A model generated the notes under the pieces. The model saw only the letters and a program-made list of their open reading frames with translations, did no database searches and was not told the origin of the DNA. Both the position numbers and the translations under genes were made by a program. A stretch of 25,405 bases of DNA from Bacteroidota bacterium (GTDB lineage Bacteria > Bacteroidota > Bacteroidia > Chitinophagales > Chitinophagaceae), in the NCBI GenBank assembly GCA_023391895.1, contig JAEWAC010000078.1, positions 1 to 25,405 of the forward strand. The letters run 5' to 3'. This document shows, piece after piece, positions 15,082 through 23,877 of this stretch (positions are counted from its first letter, which is position 1; every line of letters begins with the position of its first letter).

Positions 15082-16584
15082 TTATACCTCCGCCAGGGCT
15101 TCTGTGTTTAATGAAAATGAAAATTTGGAACCCTGGCCCAATTCCGATTCGATCCACATGGTTCCTTTATGCCGTTCTACAATTCTTTTGCAGATGGAAA
15201 GGCCAATGCCGGTACCCGGGTACTCTTTGGTAGAGTGCACCCGTTTAAATATCTCAAATATTTTTTCCCGGTTTTCCGGTGCAATTCCAATGCCGTTATC
15301 CGCCACAGAAAAACGGACCGCCCCCTGTTGCTCGATACCCTGGATCACAATTTCAGGTTTTTTGTCGGTTTTAAATTTCAGGGCGTTGGCTACCAGATTT
15401 TGTATCAGCTGTACCAGTTGTACCCGGTCGCCTCTGATGGTGCTGATTTCATTGTTCAGCACTACGTGGGCGTCGGCCGCTTCTATGCTGTTTTTAAGGT
15501 TTTGCAATACCTCGTTCAGCATGTCGTTCACATCAATGTCATTTACTTCTATTTCGCCCTTGCCCAGCTGCGCATACTGCAGCAGGTTACGGATCAGCTC
15601 CCGCATGCGTATGCTGGCATTGATACATTTGCCAACATAGGTTTTTATTTCCGCCGGTGCCTGCTCCGGTAGTTTGGCTTCAATCAATTGCAAAAAGCTA
15701 TGGATGGTGCGCAGCGGCTCCTGCAGGTCGTGCGATACAATGGAGGTATACTGTTCCAGTTCTTTATTGGCGGCTGTCAGTTCTATATTGGCCTCGCGCA
15801 GGCTGTGTGCCAGCAGCCGGTAGCGCTCTTCGCTTTCACGGAGTTCCAGTTCGGCCTTTTTGCGTTCGCTGAGGTCGCGGGTCACCTTGGTAAAGCCCAG
15901 CAAGCGGCGCTCCCGGTTGAACACGGCGGTAATGAGCACGTTGGCCCAAAACAGCGAGCCATCCTTACGCACCCGCCAGCCTTCTTCTTCGTATTTGCCG
16001 GTGGCAATGGCAATTTTCAGCTCCCGCTCGGGTTTGCGGTCCTCCTTGTCTTCGGGGGTGTAAAAAACCGAAAAGTGCTGCCCAATGATTTCATGGGCTT
16101 CATAGCCTTTGAAGCGCCTGGCGCCTTCGTTCCAGCTGCTGATGATGCCGTTGGGGTCCAGCATAAAAATGTCATAGTCCTTTACCACCTCTACCAGCAG
16201 GCGGTTGCGCTCCACGGTTTCACGGAGCTCTTGTTCTTTTTGCTTTTCTTCCGTCAGGTCCCTGATGATGCAGGAGTAGCCGGTTAGCTTATTTTGCTCG
16301 TCATAAACAGGCGTGGTGATCGCGCTAACCCAACGCGGGCTGCCATTTTTGTGGCGGCACCAGCCTGCCATTTCGTGCCGTTCCTGTTTCAGTTCCTCCA
16401 TTTCCGGGTTGGGTGCCGCACCTTTCAATAAATGATAAAGCGGCTGGTAGCAGACTTCTGATGGCGTATAGCCCAGAATGGGCTCTATAGCCGCATTGGT
16501 GTAAACGATCTTGCCGTTCACATCCAGCATGAGGATGACGTAATCTTGTACACTTTGCAGCAATAAATGATATGGCGTGTTCAT
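15082..16584 (-). CDS. PAS-PAS sensor histidine kinase
   Basis: This kinase senses a signal through two PAS domains and phosphorylates the regulator encoded next. The 500 residues have PAS 1 (about 5-112, ending YSCIIRDLTEEKQ), PAS 2 (about 125-240, ending GFTKVTRDLSERK) and a coiled region (about 240-278). HisKA follows with the phosphoacceptor H285 in SHDLQEPLR. The ATPase domain has an N box (QNLVANALKF, about 395-404), G1 (DNGIGI, 429-434) and G2 (GTGIGLSI, 457-464). There is no membrane segment or signal peptide, so it is cytoplasmic. The SHDLQEPLR type is shared with phytochrome-like kinases, but no GAF/PHY or chromophore cysteine is present. A weak -7 candidate (TAAAATTG) lies upstream. 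Confidence 0.93.
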   Translation of the reverse strand: MNTPYHLLLQSVQDYVILMLDVNGKIVYTNAAIEPILGYTPSEVCYQPLYHLLKGAAPNPEMEELKQERHEMAGWCRHKNGSPRWVSAITTPVYDEQNKLTGYSCIIRDLTEEKQKEQELRETVERNRLLVEVVKDYDIFMLDPNGIISSWNEGARRFKGYEAHEIIGQHFSVFYTPEDKEDRKPERELKIAIATGKYEEEGWRVRKDGSLFWANVLITAVFNRERRLLGFTKVTRDLSERKKAELELRESEERYRLLAHSLREANIELTAANKELEQYTSIVSHDLQEPLRTIHSFLQLIEAKLPEQAPAEIKTYVGKCINASIRMRELIRNLLQYAQLGKGEIEVNDIDVNDMLNEVLQNLKNSIEAADAHVVLNNEISTIRGDRVQLVQLIQNLVANALKFKTDKKPEIVIQGIEQQGAVRFSVADNGIGIAPENREKIFEIFKRVHSTKEYPGTGIGLSICKRIVERHKGTMWIESELGQGSKFSFSLNTEALAEV

Positions 16585-16780
16585 ACGGGTTTGTTGTGGG
16601 GGTGGTTTTATGGTGGCTGCAAGGGACTCGAATTCAGGATAAAATTAAAGCTTCCTACTTGTTTAAGCTCCAATTTTAATAAAAACGTATTTCTTCAACA
16701 AAAAGAGGGAACAGCCATTTCTGTTTTCATCTGGCCCATTGTGCAACAGGCTGGTAACAGGTATTGGCTGGTTGAGGGCA

Positions 16781-16804
16781 CTTTTCCAAAACCCATATCA
16801 TGGG
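16781..16804 (+). repeat. Copy of the dispersed 19-bp motif
   Basis: CTTTTCCAAAACCCATATCA is followed by TGGG. It lies between the divergently transcribed kinase and aldehyde dehydrogenase genes. The rest of 16585-16864 has no gene; a CAACTTTG box (16853-16860) just before the dehydrogenase ATG could be a degenerate -7 element. Confidence 0.6.
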
Positions 16805-16864
16805 GTAAGACTTTTGCAGAAAGGTATGGCCATTGCATTAATTTCACTTGAACAACTTTGTACC

Positions 16865-18247
16865 ATGGGGTTACCTAACCTGTTACCGCAATTGCAGCAA
16901 ATGCAGCGCTACTTTGCCAGTGGTGCCACCCGCAGCTATCCCTTTCGGCTGCAACAATTGCACCGGTTAAAGAAAGCCCTGCTGCAACACGAGCAGGAGT
17001 TGCATGCCGCCTTGTATAGCGATTTGAAGAAAAGTGCCGAAGAAAGCTGGGTAACGGAGACCGGTTTTTTACTGAGTGAAATCAATTATGCCATCAGGCA
17101 TTTGCAAAAATGGATGAAGCCGCAAAAGGTAGCCACCAATTTGCTCAACCTGCCCAGCCGCAGTTATATCTATAAAGAACCATTGGGTGTGGTATTGATC
17201 ATTGGTCCCTGGAATTATCCGTTGCAACTGTTGCTGGTCCCGCTGGTTGGCGCCATAGCCGCCGGCAATTGCGTGGTGCTGAAACCCAGCGAGCTGGCCC
17301 CTGCCACGGCCGCCGTTATTGAAAAAATGATCGCAACTCTTTATCCAGCCGAATATGTAGGGGTGGTGCAGGGCGATGGTGCTACCGTAATACCAGCCAT
17401 GATGGACGACTTTCGGTTTGACCATGTTATGTATACCGGCAGTACACCGGCAGGCCACAGCATTTACCAAATGGCAGCCCGCCAGCTGGTGCCCGTAACC
17501 CTGGAGCTGGGAGGCAAGAGCCCCTGCGTGGTAGAAAGTGATGCGGATATTACAGTAGCGGCCCGGCGTATAGCCGTTACCAAATTCAGCAATGCCGGGC
17601 AAATGTGTGTAGCGCCGGATTACCTGCTGGTGCACGAGTCGCAACAAGCTGCTTTGATACAAGCCCTGAAAGAGGCCATCCTGCAATTTTTTTCCGCAGA
17701 GCCTTCCGGCAGTTATAGCTATGGCAAAATCATTAACGAAAAACATTTTAACCGGCTGGTGGCTTACCTGCAGCAGGGCACCATTGTGCACGGGGGGCGG
17801 CACAACGCAGCTACTCATTTTATAGAGCCTACGCTGCTGGTAGACGTGGACCTGGAGGCGGCGGTGATGGGCGAGGAAATCTTCGGGCCACTCCTGCCCA
17901 TTCTTTCCTTTCGTACGTTTGAAGAAGCCAAAGCCATCATCAACCGCAATGCGGCTCCGCTGGCTTTTTATGTATTTACCAACAGCAAGGAAAAAGAAAA
18001 GCAATGGCTGGAAGGTATCGCTTTTGGCGGCGGCTGTGTCAACAATGTGTCGTGGCAGTTTACCAACCAACACCTTCCGTTTGGAGGCCGCGGTAACAGT
18101 GGCATAGGTGCCTATCATGGCCGTTATAGTTTTGACACGTTCAGCCACCGCAAAAGCGTGATGAAAACACCCACCTGGTTTGACCCCAATATTAAATATC
18201 CGCCTTTTGAAGGCAAGCTGAAATGGTTTAAAAAAGTCATTAGGTGA
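16865..18247 (+). CDS. Aldehyde dehydrogenase, class 3-like
   Basis: This NAD(P)-dependent enzyme would oxidise an aldehyde to an acid. From MGLPNLLPQLQQMQRYFASG the product has 460 residues, the usual size of the ALDH3/YwdH-type group, which lacks the longer N-terminus of class 1/2 enzymes. Visible residues are N117 in GPWNYPLQL, E214 in LELGGKSP, and catalytic C248 in NAGQMCVAPDY. EEIFGPLLPI and PFGGRGNSGIGAYHG also fit. The frame is open to 16739, but the added 42 residues overlap a repeat and are not typical. The C-terminus is basic (KLKWFKKVIR). Fatty or medium-chain aldehydes are plausible substrates by family. Confidence 0.92.
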   Translation: MGLPNLLPQLQQMQRYFASGATRSYPFRLQQLHRLKKALLQHEQELHAALYSDLKKSAEESWVTETGFLLSEINYAIRHLQKWMKPQKVATNLLNLPSRSYIYKEPLGVVLIIGPWNYPLQLLLVPLVGAIAAGNCVVLKPSELAPATAAVIEKMIATLYPAEYVGVVQGDGATVIPAMMDDFRFDHVMYTGSTPAGHSIYQMAARQLVPVTLELGGKSPCVVESDADITVAARRIAVTKFSNAGQMCVAPDYLLVHESQQAALIQALKEAILQFFSAEPSGSYSYGKIINEKHFNRLVAYLQQGTIVHGGRHNAATHFIEPTLLVDVDLEAAVMGEEIFGPLLPILSFRTFEEAKAIINRNAAPLAFYVFTNSKEKEKQWLEGIAFGGGCVNNVSWQFTNQHLPFGGRGNSGIGAYHGRYSFDTFSHRKSVMKTPTWFDPNIKYPPFEGKLKWFKKVIR

Positions 18248-18264
18248 AGGGAATGCAAAAGGCA

Positions 18265-18386
18265 GAATGAAAAATGAAAAATGAAAAATTAAAAATGTAA
18301 AAGTCAAAATACTGAAGGCTTAAGGCGAAAGGCAATGTGTGCAGGCACCTCTTTTTTTCATTTTACCTTTTACATTTTTCATTCAG
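18265..18386. repeat. A-rich and T-rich inverted repeats between convergent genes
   Basis: AATGAAAAATGAAAAATG (starting about 18266) faces CATTTTTCATTC (18373-18384), and CTGAAGGCTTAAGGC (18312-18326) is shared with 24273-24287. No gene is seen in 18248-18438. Confidence 0.6.
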
Positions 18387-18391
18387 CCAAT

Positions 18392-18423
18392 AAAAAAGGG
18401 CCGCTTTACAGCAGCCCTTTTTT
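18392..18423. terminator. Bidirectional terminator
   Basis: AAAAAAGGGCCGC (18392-18404) pairs with GCAGCCCTTTTTT (18411-18423) around TTTACA, with one mismatch. It serves the convergent dehydrogenase and surface-protein genes. Confidence 0.85.
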
Positions 18424-18438
18424 CAGGTGTCGTGCAGT

Positions 18439-21400
18439 TTATTTGAACAGCAGCTTGAAGTGTTCGGTTTTGCCGCTGGTGGTATTGATCACTTTCAGCA
18501 AATACATACCGGCCTGCAGGTGCCTGTTTCTGCTATACCGGAGGGTGGTTTGAACCACGTTTTTCAACTCGCTTTTTTCTACTACCTGCCCGGCCGCGTT
18601 GTGTAGCTCGATGTGGTAGGTGGCGGGCCGCTCGCCGGAAATCATTACCTGAAATTCGTTGACCACCGGGTTGGGATAAACAACCGTAACACTGTTCCCG
18701 CTGCTCAGCGCTACCATATTGCTGTATGCAAAGTTGCCGGAGGCCGTAACGGTTTTGATGCGGTACACACTGGTACCCGCTGCCACATGGCTGTCCGTAA
18801 AGCGAAATTCTTTGCGATAACTTCTCTGGAAGGCATCCCATTTGCCAATGGCGGTAAAGCCGGTGTCGTTACTGCTTTTTCTTTCCACGATATAGGCCAC
18901 TACATTGGGTGCATCGCTCCCCGTCCAGGTCAGTTCATTGCCTGAAGCCGCTTTTTTACCATTTAATTGTACGGATACAGGCAGGTGTATGTAACCGCAG
19001 TCGCCTGTGAGTGTATAAGAGGCAATGCGGATCATGCAACCGTCGTTTACCGTTACCTTGCAGATATAGGTGCCCACGTCTTCAGGCCGCATAAACGGCA
19101 GGTTGTAGGTAATGTCGGTGGTCAGCAAAACGCTGTCTTCCAGGCCGGTGCGTTTGTACCACTCGTACTTAGCGTTGGGTATAGTATCTACCGACAACAC
19201 GACATCCTGGTAAAAGCAATCCCGGCTGGCTTTCATGATCACATTTTGCAAGGGCAGTACGCTTACATCGTTCAGCGTGGCATTGCCGCAGGCATCAATA
19301 GTGCGCAGCCTTACCAGCGAGTATACCGTGCCGGTATTGATGGTAAACAACGGGCTGCTTTGCTCCTCCGATGTAATGCTGGGTATTTCGGGCTCGCTGC
19401 CGATGATCTGGTATTTGTAAGGCCCGATACCGCCGGTTACATCGGCCCCCAGGCTAAAGCTGTTGTTGTCGCACTGGTAAATGGCCGAACGACCTTGCGT
19501 AGGGAAGGTATAGGGTTTTAAAACAAAGGTATCGTACAACTGGCTGCTGCAGTCCTTCATGCTGTAAGCAATTATATAAGTAGCCGGCTCCAGGTCCGAA
19601 AATATATAAGTGTTGCCTGTGTTGGAAGAATAGGTTCGGTTAAAAGTGGCGCCGTCTTTTTTAATAATGGCCGGTGTTACGTTTTTCCAGTTGGAGCTGC
19701 TGGTAACCTCCAGGTCGCCCGATCCGTTTTGCCAGGTAGAACTGGGGCATTTGGCGCGGGCGGTGATGCTATTGGTGACAATAGTAGCATCGGGTGTAAT
19801 GGTTTTGCTGTCGGTTCTGCCGCAATTATCCGTACCGGTAATGGTGTATTTTAAGCCTGCCGGCAGGGTGGGTAAAACCAGGCTGGCAGCGCCGGTCGAG
19901 GTGGTAGCCGTATGTACCAGTACGCCATTGGGGTCGTAGGCCCTGATGGTGTAGGGGGCAATGCCGTTGGTAAAGGATATATCAATATTGGCATGGCCAA
20001 ACGTACAGGATTTGGAGGTGGCCAGCGTTAATGCATAGTCCATCGCAAATGTTTGGCATACCCGGATGGTGGTATCATAGCAACCATCTTTTACCGTAAT
20101 GCAATACGTGCCGTAGGCCAGGTTGTTGAATACGCCGGTAGCATTGCAGTCCACCAGTTGGTCTGCCGCATTGTAAATGCAGTATTGCGGGTTGGTAAAG
20201 TTGGTACCGGTAACCGTAGCGGTAAAGGTAGAACAGGTGGCATTGCTTTGCTGAATGGTTGCATTCACGGCCGGTTTGGGTTGCTGTTCTTCAAAACAAC
20301 GTTCAATGGTTGTGTTGTTACACCCGTCAATGAGTTTGATGCAATAGCTGCCATAGGCCAGGTTATGAAAAGTACCACTGTTATTGGTGGCTACCAGCTG
20401 TTTGGCACTGTTGTACAACTCAAAAGTGGGGCTGGTAAGATTGCTTTTGTTGGTAACGGCAGCTGTAAAGGTTGAGCAGGTTTTGTTGCTGGTTTGCACC
20501 GTAGCGCCTATGGAGGGCTGGGGCTTGTTTACGGTAAAGCAGCGTCCGGCTGAGGTAATGCCGCAGGAGGTAACCTTAATGCAGTAATAGCCAAAAGGTA
20601 CGTCTGTAAACACGCCGGTGTTGTTGCATCTTACCACATTGCCGTCTTTGTCATACAGGCAGTATTCCGGGTTAATGATGTTATTGGCGGTGGCGCTTAC
20701 ATTAAAGGTGCTGCAGCCCTGACCATAGATGTTATGGTTGGTGATGGTGGGTACGGGTGCATTTTCGGTAAAGCAACGCTCCAGGGTAGCACCGGTACAG
20801 CCGTCGGTAACTTTGATGCAGTAGCTGCCGTAGCTGATGTTGTTAAAGGTGCCGGTATTATTGCATTCCAGTTTGTTTTTGGCGGCATCGTACAGGCAAT
20901 ATTCCGGGTTGGTCAGGTTGGTGCCGGACAGGCTGGCGGTAAATGTATTGCAGGTACGGTTGGAAATGGACGGTGCTGCATTGAGGCTGATGGTCGGCGC
21001 TGCTCTGGAAAAGCATTTCACGATAGTCGTATCATAACAGCCGTCTTTCACATAGATGCAGTAGTTGCCATACGCCAGCCCGGTAAAGACGCCGGTGTTG
21101 TTGGCGGTTACAAAGGTTCTGGGACTACCATCCACATAAAGTTCATATTGTGCATTGGTCAGGTTTTGCTGGCCGCTTACCGTAGCGGTAAAGCTGTTGC
21201 AGGTAGTATTGCTGTAGTTGATATTGCCCACAGCCGGTTTAGCATTAGCCGGTATACTCCATACAGAAGCATGTACTTTGCCGCAGGGATCTTTGGCTAC
21301 AAAGGTGGCGGTAAGCTTTTTCTGCGTGCTGAACCGGAAACTGCTGGTAGAAAACCAGGTGGTGTCACCCGGTGCATTGACAACCCCATATTGAAAGCCG

Positions 21401-22086
21401 GTAAAAGCAGTGGCAGTGATGTTGCCTTTGTTGTCCTTGAGGCGAATGGTGGCATCGGCCGTATTGCAGTCTACTTTGGTTACAGTGATCCCGTCAAACC
21501 ACCAGCTGTAGCTTTGTACCGTAATGCGGCGCACCTGGATACCGCCGCAGGAATCCTTGAGCTGGATGGCGTACTCGCCTGGCAGCAGGTTGCTGAATGA
21601 CCCGGTACTGTTGGTAACACCCACCTGCGAAGGAGAGGGCGCGATAATGGTATAGGTAAAGGGTGAGCGGCCGTATTGCTGGCTGTTGACCGTGATGGTG
21701 CCGTCGTTGCCGGCACAGGTAACATCGGTAGCCGATAAAGCAAAGCGGGGGTCCTGGTAGGAGCCGGCCACTACCACCCCTTCTTTTTCTACCTGGCAGC
21801 CCCGGTTGATGTCTTTTACTATAACCGTATAAGTGCCGGCCTGCAAACCGGTAATGGTGCTGGACGAGGTAAAATTGGTGGTAACCGGTCCGGTGACTTT
21901 ATAGTTATAACTGCCCGAGCCCCCGGTAACCTGAATGGTAACCGACCCGGTGGCCATACAGCGTGATTCGGTAGTGGTATAGGAAAGTTGCAGGGACGAA
22001 CAATCCTGCGCAAAAACACTTGTAGCAGGTAGCACCAGGGCCACAAGCAGGAAGGCATAGATCAGCAGCCAGAGCTTCCTCTTCAT
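18439..22086 (-). CDS. Large T9SS-exported surface protein with SprB-like and Cys-containing repeats
   Basis: This 1215-residue protein is probably a surface or secreted adhesin-like product. Signal peptide: residues 1-27 (ending ATSVFAQ). About 28-280: three SprB-like beta modules (for example GSVTIQVTGGSGSYNY and LQAGTYTVIVKD). About 285-679: five tandem repeats of about 79 residues with the core TGxFxNLxYGxYCIxVxDGC. About 681-950: further beta modules. About 950-1030: an Ig-like module (YEWYKRT, EDVGTYICKV). About 1035-1125: a fibronectin-like module (VERKSS, YRIKTV). About 1130-1215: a type A T9SS sorting domain (VYPNPV, AAGQVV, LQAGMYLLKV) ending FKLLFK. Cell attachment or gliding roles are inference; no porP/sprF-like gene is adjacent. 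Long plus-strand frames here are shadows. Confidence 0.9.
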   Translation of the reverse strand: MKRKLWLLIYAFLLVALVLPATSVFAQDCSSLQLSYTTTESRCMATGSVTIQVTGGSGSYNYKVTGPVTTNFTSSSTITGLQAGTYTVIVKDINRGCQVEKEGVVVAGSYQDPRFALSATDVTCAGNDGTITVNSQQYGRSPFTYTIIAPSPSQVGVTNSTGSFSNLLPGEYAIQLKDSCGGIQVRRITVQSYSWWFDGITVTKVDCNTADATIRLKDNKGNITATAFTGFQYGVVNAPGDTTWFSTSSFRFSTQKKLTATFVAKDPCGKVHASVWSIPANAKPAVGNINYSNTTCNSFTATVSGQQNLTNAQYELYVDGSPRTFVTANNTGVFTGLAYGNYCIYVKDGCYDTTIVKCFSRAAPTISLNAAPSISNRTCNTFTASLSGTNLTNPEYCLYDAAKNKLECNNTGTFNNISYGSYCIKVTDGCTGATLERCFTENAPVPTITNHNIYGQGCSTFNVSATANNIINPEYCLYDKDGNVVRCNNTGVFTDVPFGYYCIKVTSCGITSAGRCFTVNKPQPSIGATVQTSNKTCSTFTAAVTNKSNLTSPTFELYNSAKQLVATNNSGTFHNLAYGSYCIKLIDGCNNTTIERCFEEQQPKPAVNATIQQSNATCSTFTATVTGTNFTNPQYCIYNAADQLVDCNATGVFNNLAYGTYCITVKDGCYDTTIRVCQTFAMDYALTLATSKSCTFGHANIDISFTNGIAPYTIRAYDPNGVLVHTATTSTGAASLVLPTLPAGLKYTITGTDNCGRTDSKTITPDATIVTNSITARAKCPSSTWQNGSGDLEVTSSSNWKNVTPAIIKKDGATFNRTYSSNTGNTYIFSDLEPATYIIAYSMKDCSSQLYDTFVLKPYTFPTQGRSAIYQCDNNSFSLGADVTGGIGPYKYQIIGSEPEIPSITSEEQSSPLFTINTGTVYSLVRLRTIDACGNATLNDVSVLPLQNVIMKASRDCFYQDVVLSVDTIPNAKYEWYKRTGLEDSVLLTTDITYNLPFMRPEDVGTYICKVTVNDGCMIRIASYTLTGDCGYIHLPVSVQLNGKKAASGNELTWTGSDAPNVVAYIVERKSSNDTGFTAIGKWDAFQRSYRKEFRFTDSHVAAGTSVYRIKTVTASGNFAYSNMVALSSGNSVTVVYPNPVVNEFQVMISGERPATYHIELHNAAGQVVEKSELKNVVQTTLRYSRNRHLQAGMYLLKVINTTSGKTEHFKLLFK
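20050..21234 (-). repeat. Five tandem protein-coding repeats, about 79 codons each
   Basis: The repeats start near residues 285, 365, 443, 522 and 603 of the surface protein. Each has an early Cys (C296, C379, C458, C537, C618), the YGxYCI Cys, a Cys in or after the following V-x-D-G-C block, and a Cys near the end (usually CF). Repeats 2, 3 and 5 have two more cysteines (EYCLY and ECNN types). Repeats 1 and 4 lack both. Confidence 0.85.
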
Positions 22087-22340
22087 AGGGTATTGGTTTT
22101 AATTGGTTTATAATTGCTGTGGCCGGGCTGTTTTCAGGGCGCCAAACCTGCAATTACGGTTGCCGTTGTTAACAGTTCCTACTGGTGGGTAGGCCTGTTA
22201 AATACGGACGAAACCAAGTTGCAAGAACGGAAGAAAAGCGATATATAACAAGGGTATAATTACTTTAAAAAATAACGTAACAATTACATGGCGGCTGCAC
22301 AATTTACTGTCGGTTGCAGGCAGTTGCAGCTTCAACTCTT

Positions 22341-22384
22341 TCAACACCCCATGCTTTTCCACTTCTCTGCGTCTGGGGTGTTGA
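22341..22384. repeat. Inverted repeat upstream of the peroxidase gene
   Basis: TCAACACCCCA (22341-22351) pairs with TGGGGTGTTGA (22374-22384) around a 22-nt loop. The left arm with its flank (CTCTTTCAACACCCCATGC) resembles the dispersed 19-bp motif, and another partial copy (ATAGGTTTTTAAAACCC) is at 22454-22470. No other gene is seen in 22087-22485, which must contain the promoter of the divergent surface-protein gene. Confidence 0.65.
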
Positions 22385-22485
22385 TAGGGATGGCAGCGGC
22401 AAAAAACCTACCTTGTAACCGGGCATGGTAATAGTAGTAATATAGCCGTTGCCATAGGTTTTTAAAACCCAAGTGTGGATGCAGT

Positions 22486-23103
22486 ATGAAAACAAACGTA
22501 AGCGGCCGGCAAAAAGCTTTGACCATTTTATATCCTTTTGTAATGAAGGTGGCCCGGTGGCTGGGCAGAAACAGCCAGGTATTGCGCAACGACAAACAGC
22601 TGCCGCCGGTTCGTCCGGTTTACGAGCTGTCGGTGGTGCTGAACGATGGAAAGGTAATGCCCCTGCTGGAGCTGAAAGGCAAAAAGTTATTGCTGGTGAA
22701 TACCGCCAGCAACTGCGGCTATACCGCCCAGTATGCCGAGTTGCAACAGCTGCAGGAACAGTATCAACACCAGCTGGTGATCATTGGTTTTCCGGCCAAC
22801 GATTTTAAAGAACAGGAAAAAGGCAGCGATGCGGACATTGCCCAATTTTGCCAGCGCAACTTTGGCGTTACATTCCCGCTGGTCAAAAAAAGCAGCGTGA
22901 TCAAAGGATCGGCTCAACATGCGGTCTTCCGCTGGCTGAGCCATCCCGAGGAAAACGGGTGGAACCACCAGGCGCCCAGCTGGAATTTCTCCAAGTACCT
23001 GGTAGATGAAAAGGGCGTGCTCACGCATTATTTCGATCCGTCCATCTCGCCTTTGGGTAAGGAGATGGTATCCGCTATAGAGTCAGGTGCCGACGCCCGG
23101 TAG
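22486..23103 (+). CDS. Glutathione peroxidase-family thiol peroxidase
   Basis: The enzyme reduces hydroperoxides; bacterial cysteine forms usually draw electrons from thioredoxin. The catalytic tetrad is visible: C77 (VNTASNCGYT), Q110 (FKEQEKGSD), W166 and N167 (PSWNFSKYLV). C122 in the following FCQRNFGVTFPL block is a candidate partner cysteine. The 205 residues include an N-terminal extension of about 45 residues with a hydrophobic patch (ALTILYPFVMKVARWLG) that could be an anchor or amphipathic helix; I recall similar extensions in Bacteroidota members. FPANDF replaces the usual FPCNQF. It is 55 bp upstream of the acetyltransferase gene, and the two may be co-transcribed. Confidence 0.9.
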   Translation: MKTNVSGRQKALTILYPFVMKVARWLGRNSQVLRNDKQLPPVRPVYELSVVLNDGKVMPLLELKGKKLLLVNTASNCGYTAQYAELQQLQEQYQHQLVIIGFPANDFKEQEKGSDADIAQFCQRNFGVTFPLVKKSSVIKGSAQHAVFRWLSHPEENGWNHQAPSWNFSKYLVDEKGVLTHYFDPSISPLGKEMVSAIESGADAR

Positions 23104-23158
23104 ATCAGTGCACACAGGATAATTATTTTACATAGCCATAGATCTTAAACTACAGTAG

Positions 23159-23734
23159 ATGATGACAGAAAAGGAAAAAATGCTGGCCGGCGAGTTGTAC
23201 GATCCGCTGGACCCGCAGCTGAGCGAGGACAGGTTGCGCACCCGCCTGCTGATCAAGCAACTGAATGATACGAGGGAAGACGAGATAGAAGAAAGAAGCC
23301 GCATCCTTAAAGAGTTGATTCCGCAGGCCGGAGCGGGCCTGTGGCTGCAGCCGCCTTTTTATTGCGACTACGGCTTTAATATGCAGGTGGGCGAAAAGGT
23401 GTTTTTCAACTTTAACTGTGTGGTGCTGGATGTGGCCCCGGTCACCATTGGCAGCCGCACCCTTTTTGGGCCCAATGTGCAGATCTATACCGCCACGCAC
23501 CCCATGAACCACCGGGAGCGGGCTTCCGGGGTGGAATACGCCAAACCCATTACGATTGGGGAGGATGTATGGGTAGGCGGCAGTGCGGTGATTTGTCCCG
23601 GTGTTACCATTGGCAACCGCAGCGTGATTGGCGCCGGCAGTGTGGTCACCAAAGACATTCCCGCCGATGTTTTTGCCGCCGGCAATCCGTGTAAGGTGAT
23701 CCGAACCTTAGAGCAGGAAGTCCAGAACCGTTAA
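23159..23734 (+). CDS. Maltose/galactoside O-acetyltransferase-type hexapeptide-repeat enzyme
   Basis: This acetyl-CoA-dependent O-acetyltransferase belongs to the left-handed beta-helix (LbH) family. The 191 residues start MMTEKEKMLAGELYDPLDPQL, the typical Maa N-terminal block. FYCDYGFNMQVGEKVFFNFN follows, then the catalytic H114 in YTATHPMN. The hexapeptide repeats are IGEDVWVGGSAVICPGVTIG and IGAGSVVTKDIPADVFAAGNP. A start one codon later (23162) is equally possible. The sugar acceptor cannot be told apart from LacA/NodL-type substrates. An inverted pair of dispersed motifs follows its stop codon. Confidence 0.92.
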   Translation: MMTEKEKMLAGELYDPLDPQLSEDRLRTRLLIKQLNDTREDEIEERSRILKELIPQAGAGLWLQPPFYCDYGFNMQVGEKVFFNFNCVVLDVAPVTIGSRTLFGPNVQIYTATHPMNHRERASGVEYAKPITIGEDVWVGGSAVICPGVTIGNRSVIGAGSVVTKDIPADVFAAGNPCKVIRTLEQEVQNR

Positions 23735-23759
23735 CCATAGATCAAAATAGAATATTCAT

Positions 23760-23790
23760 ATGGGTTTTTGAAGAAGATTCAAAAACCCAT
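23760..23790. repeat. Hairpin formed by two opposed copies of the dispersed motif
   Basis: ATGGGTTTTTGAA (23760-23772) and TTCAAAAACCCAT (23778-23790) form a perfect 13-bp stem with loop GAAGA. No T run follows closely, so it is not a standard terminator, though it lies where one would be expected after the acetyltransferase gene. Confidence 0.8.
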
Positions 23791-23869
23791 GCAATTCTTT
23801 AGTTCATTTTTTTCCATGCACCCCTAAGTGCATCCAAGGGCAATAACGGTACTTTCAAGGACAAACCCT

Positions 23870-23877
23870 TACTTTTG
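23870..23877 (+). promoter_or_regulatory. Putative -7 box for the SMR exporter gene
   Basis: TACTTTTG is identical to the box upstream of rpmH and ends 20 bp before the ATG. A small hairpin, ATGCAC/GTGCAT, lies upstream at about 23816-23834. No ykkC-type guanidine riboswitch was recognised. Confidence 0.5.

Noticed and set aside
17069..18307. Minus-strand frame of 412 codons
   Set aside because: It is a shadow of the aldehyde dehydrogenase gene; the plus-strand product has all catalytic residues.
20734..21600. Plus-strand frame of 288 codons within the surface-protein gene
   Set aside because: The Gly/Val/Ala-rich product is the antisense of the repeat region and has no domain of its own.
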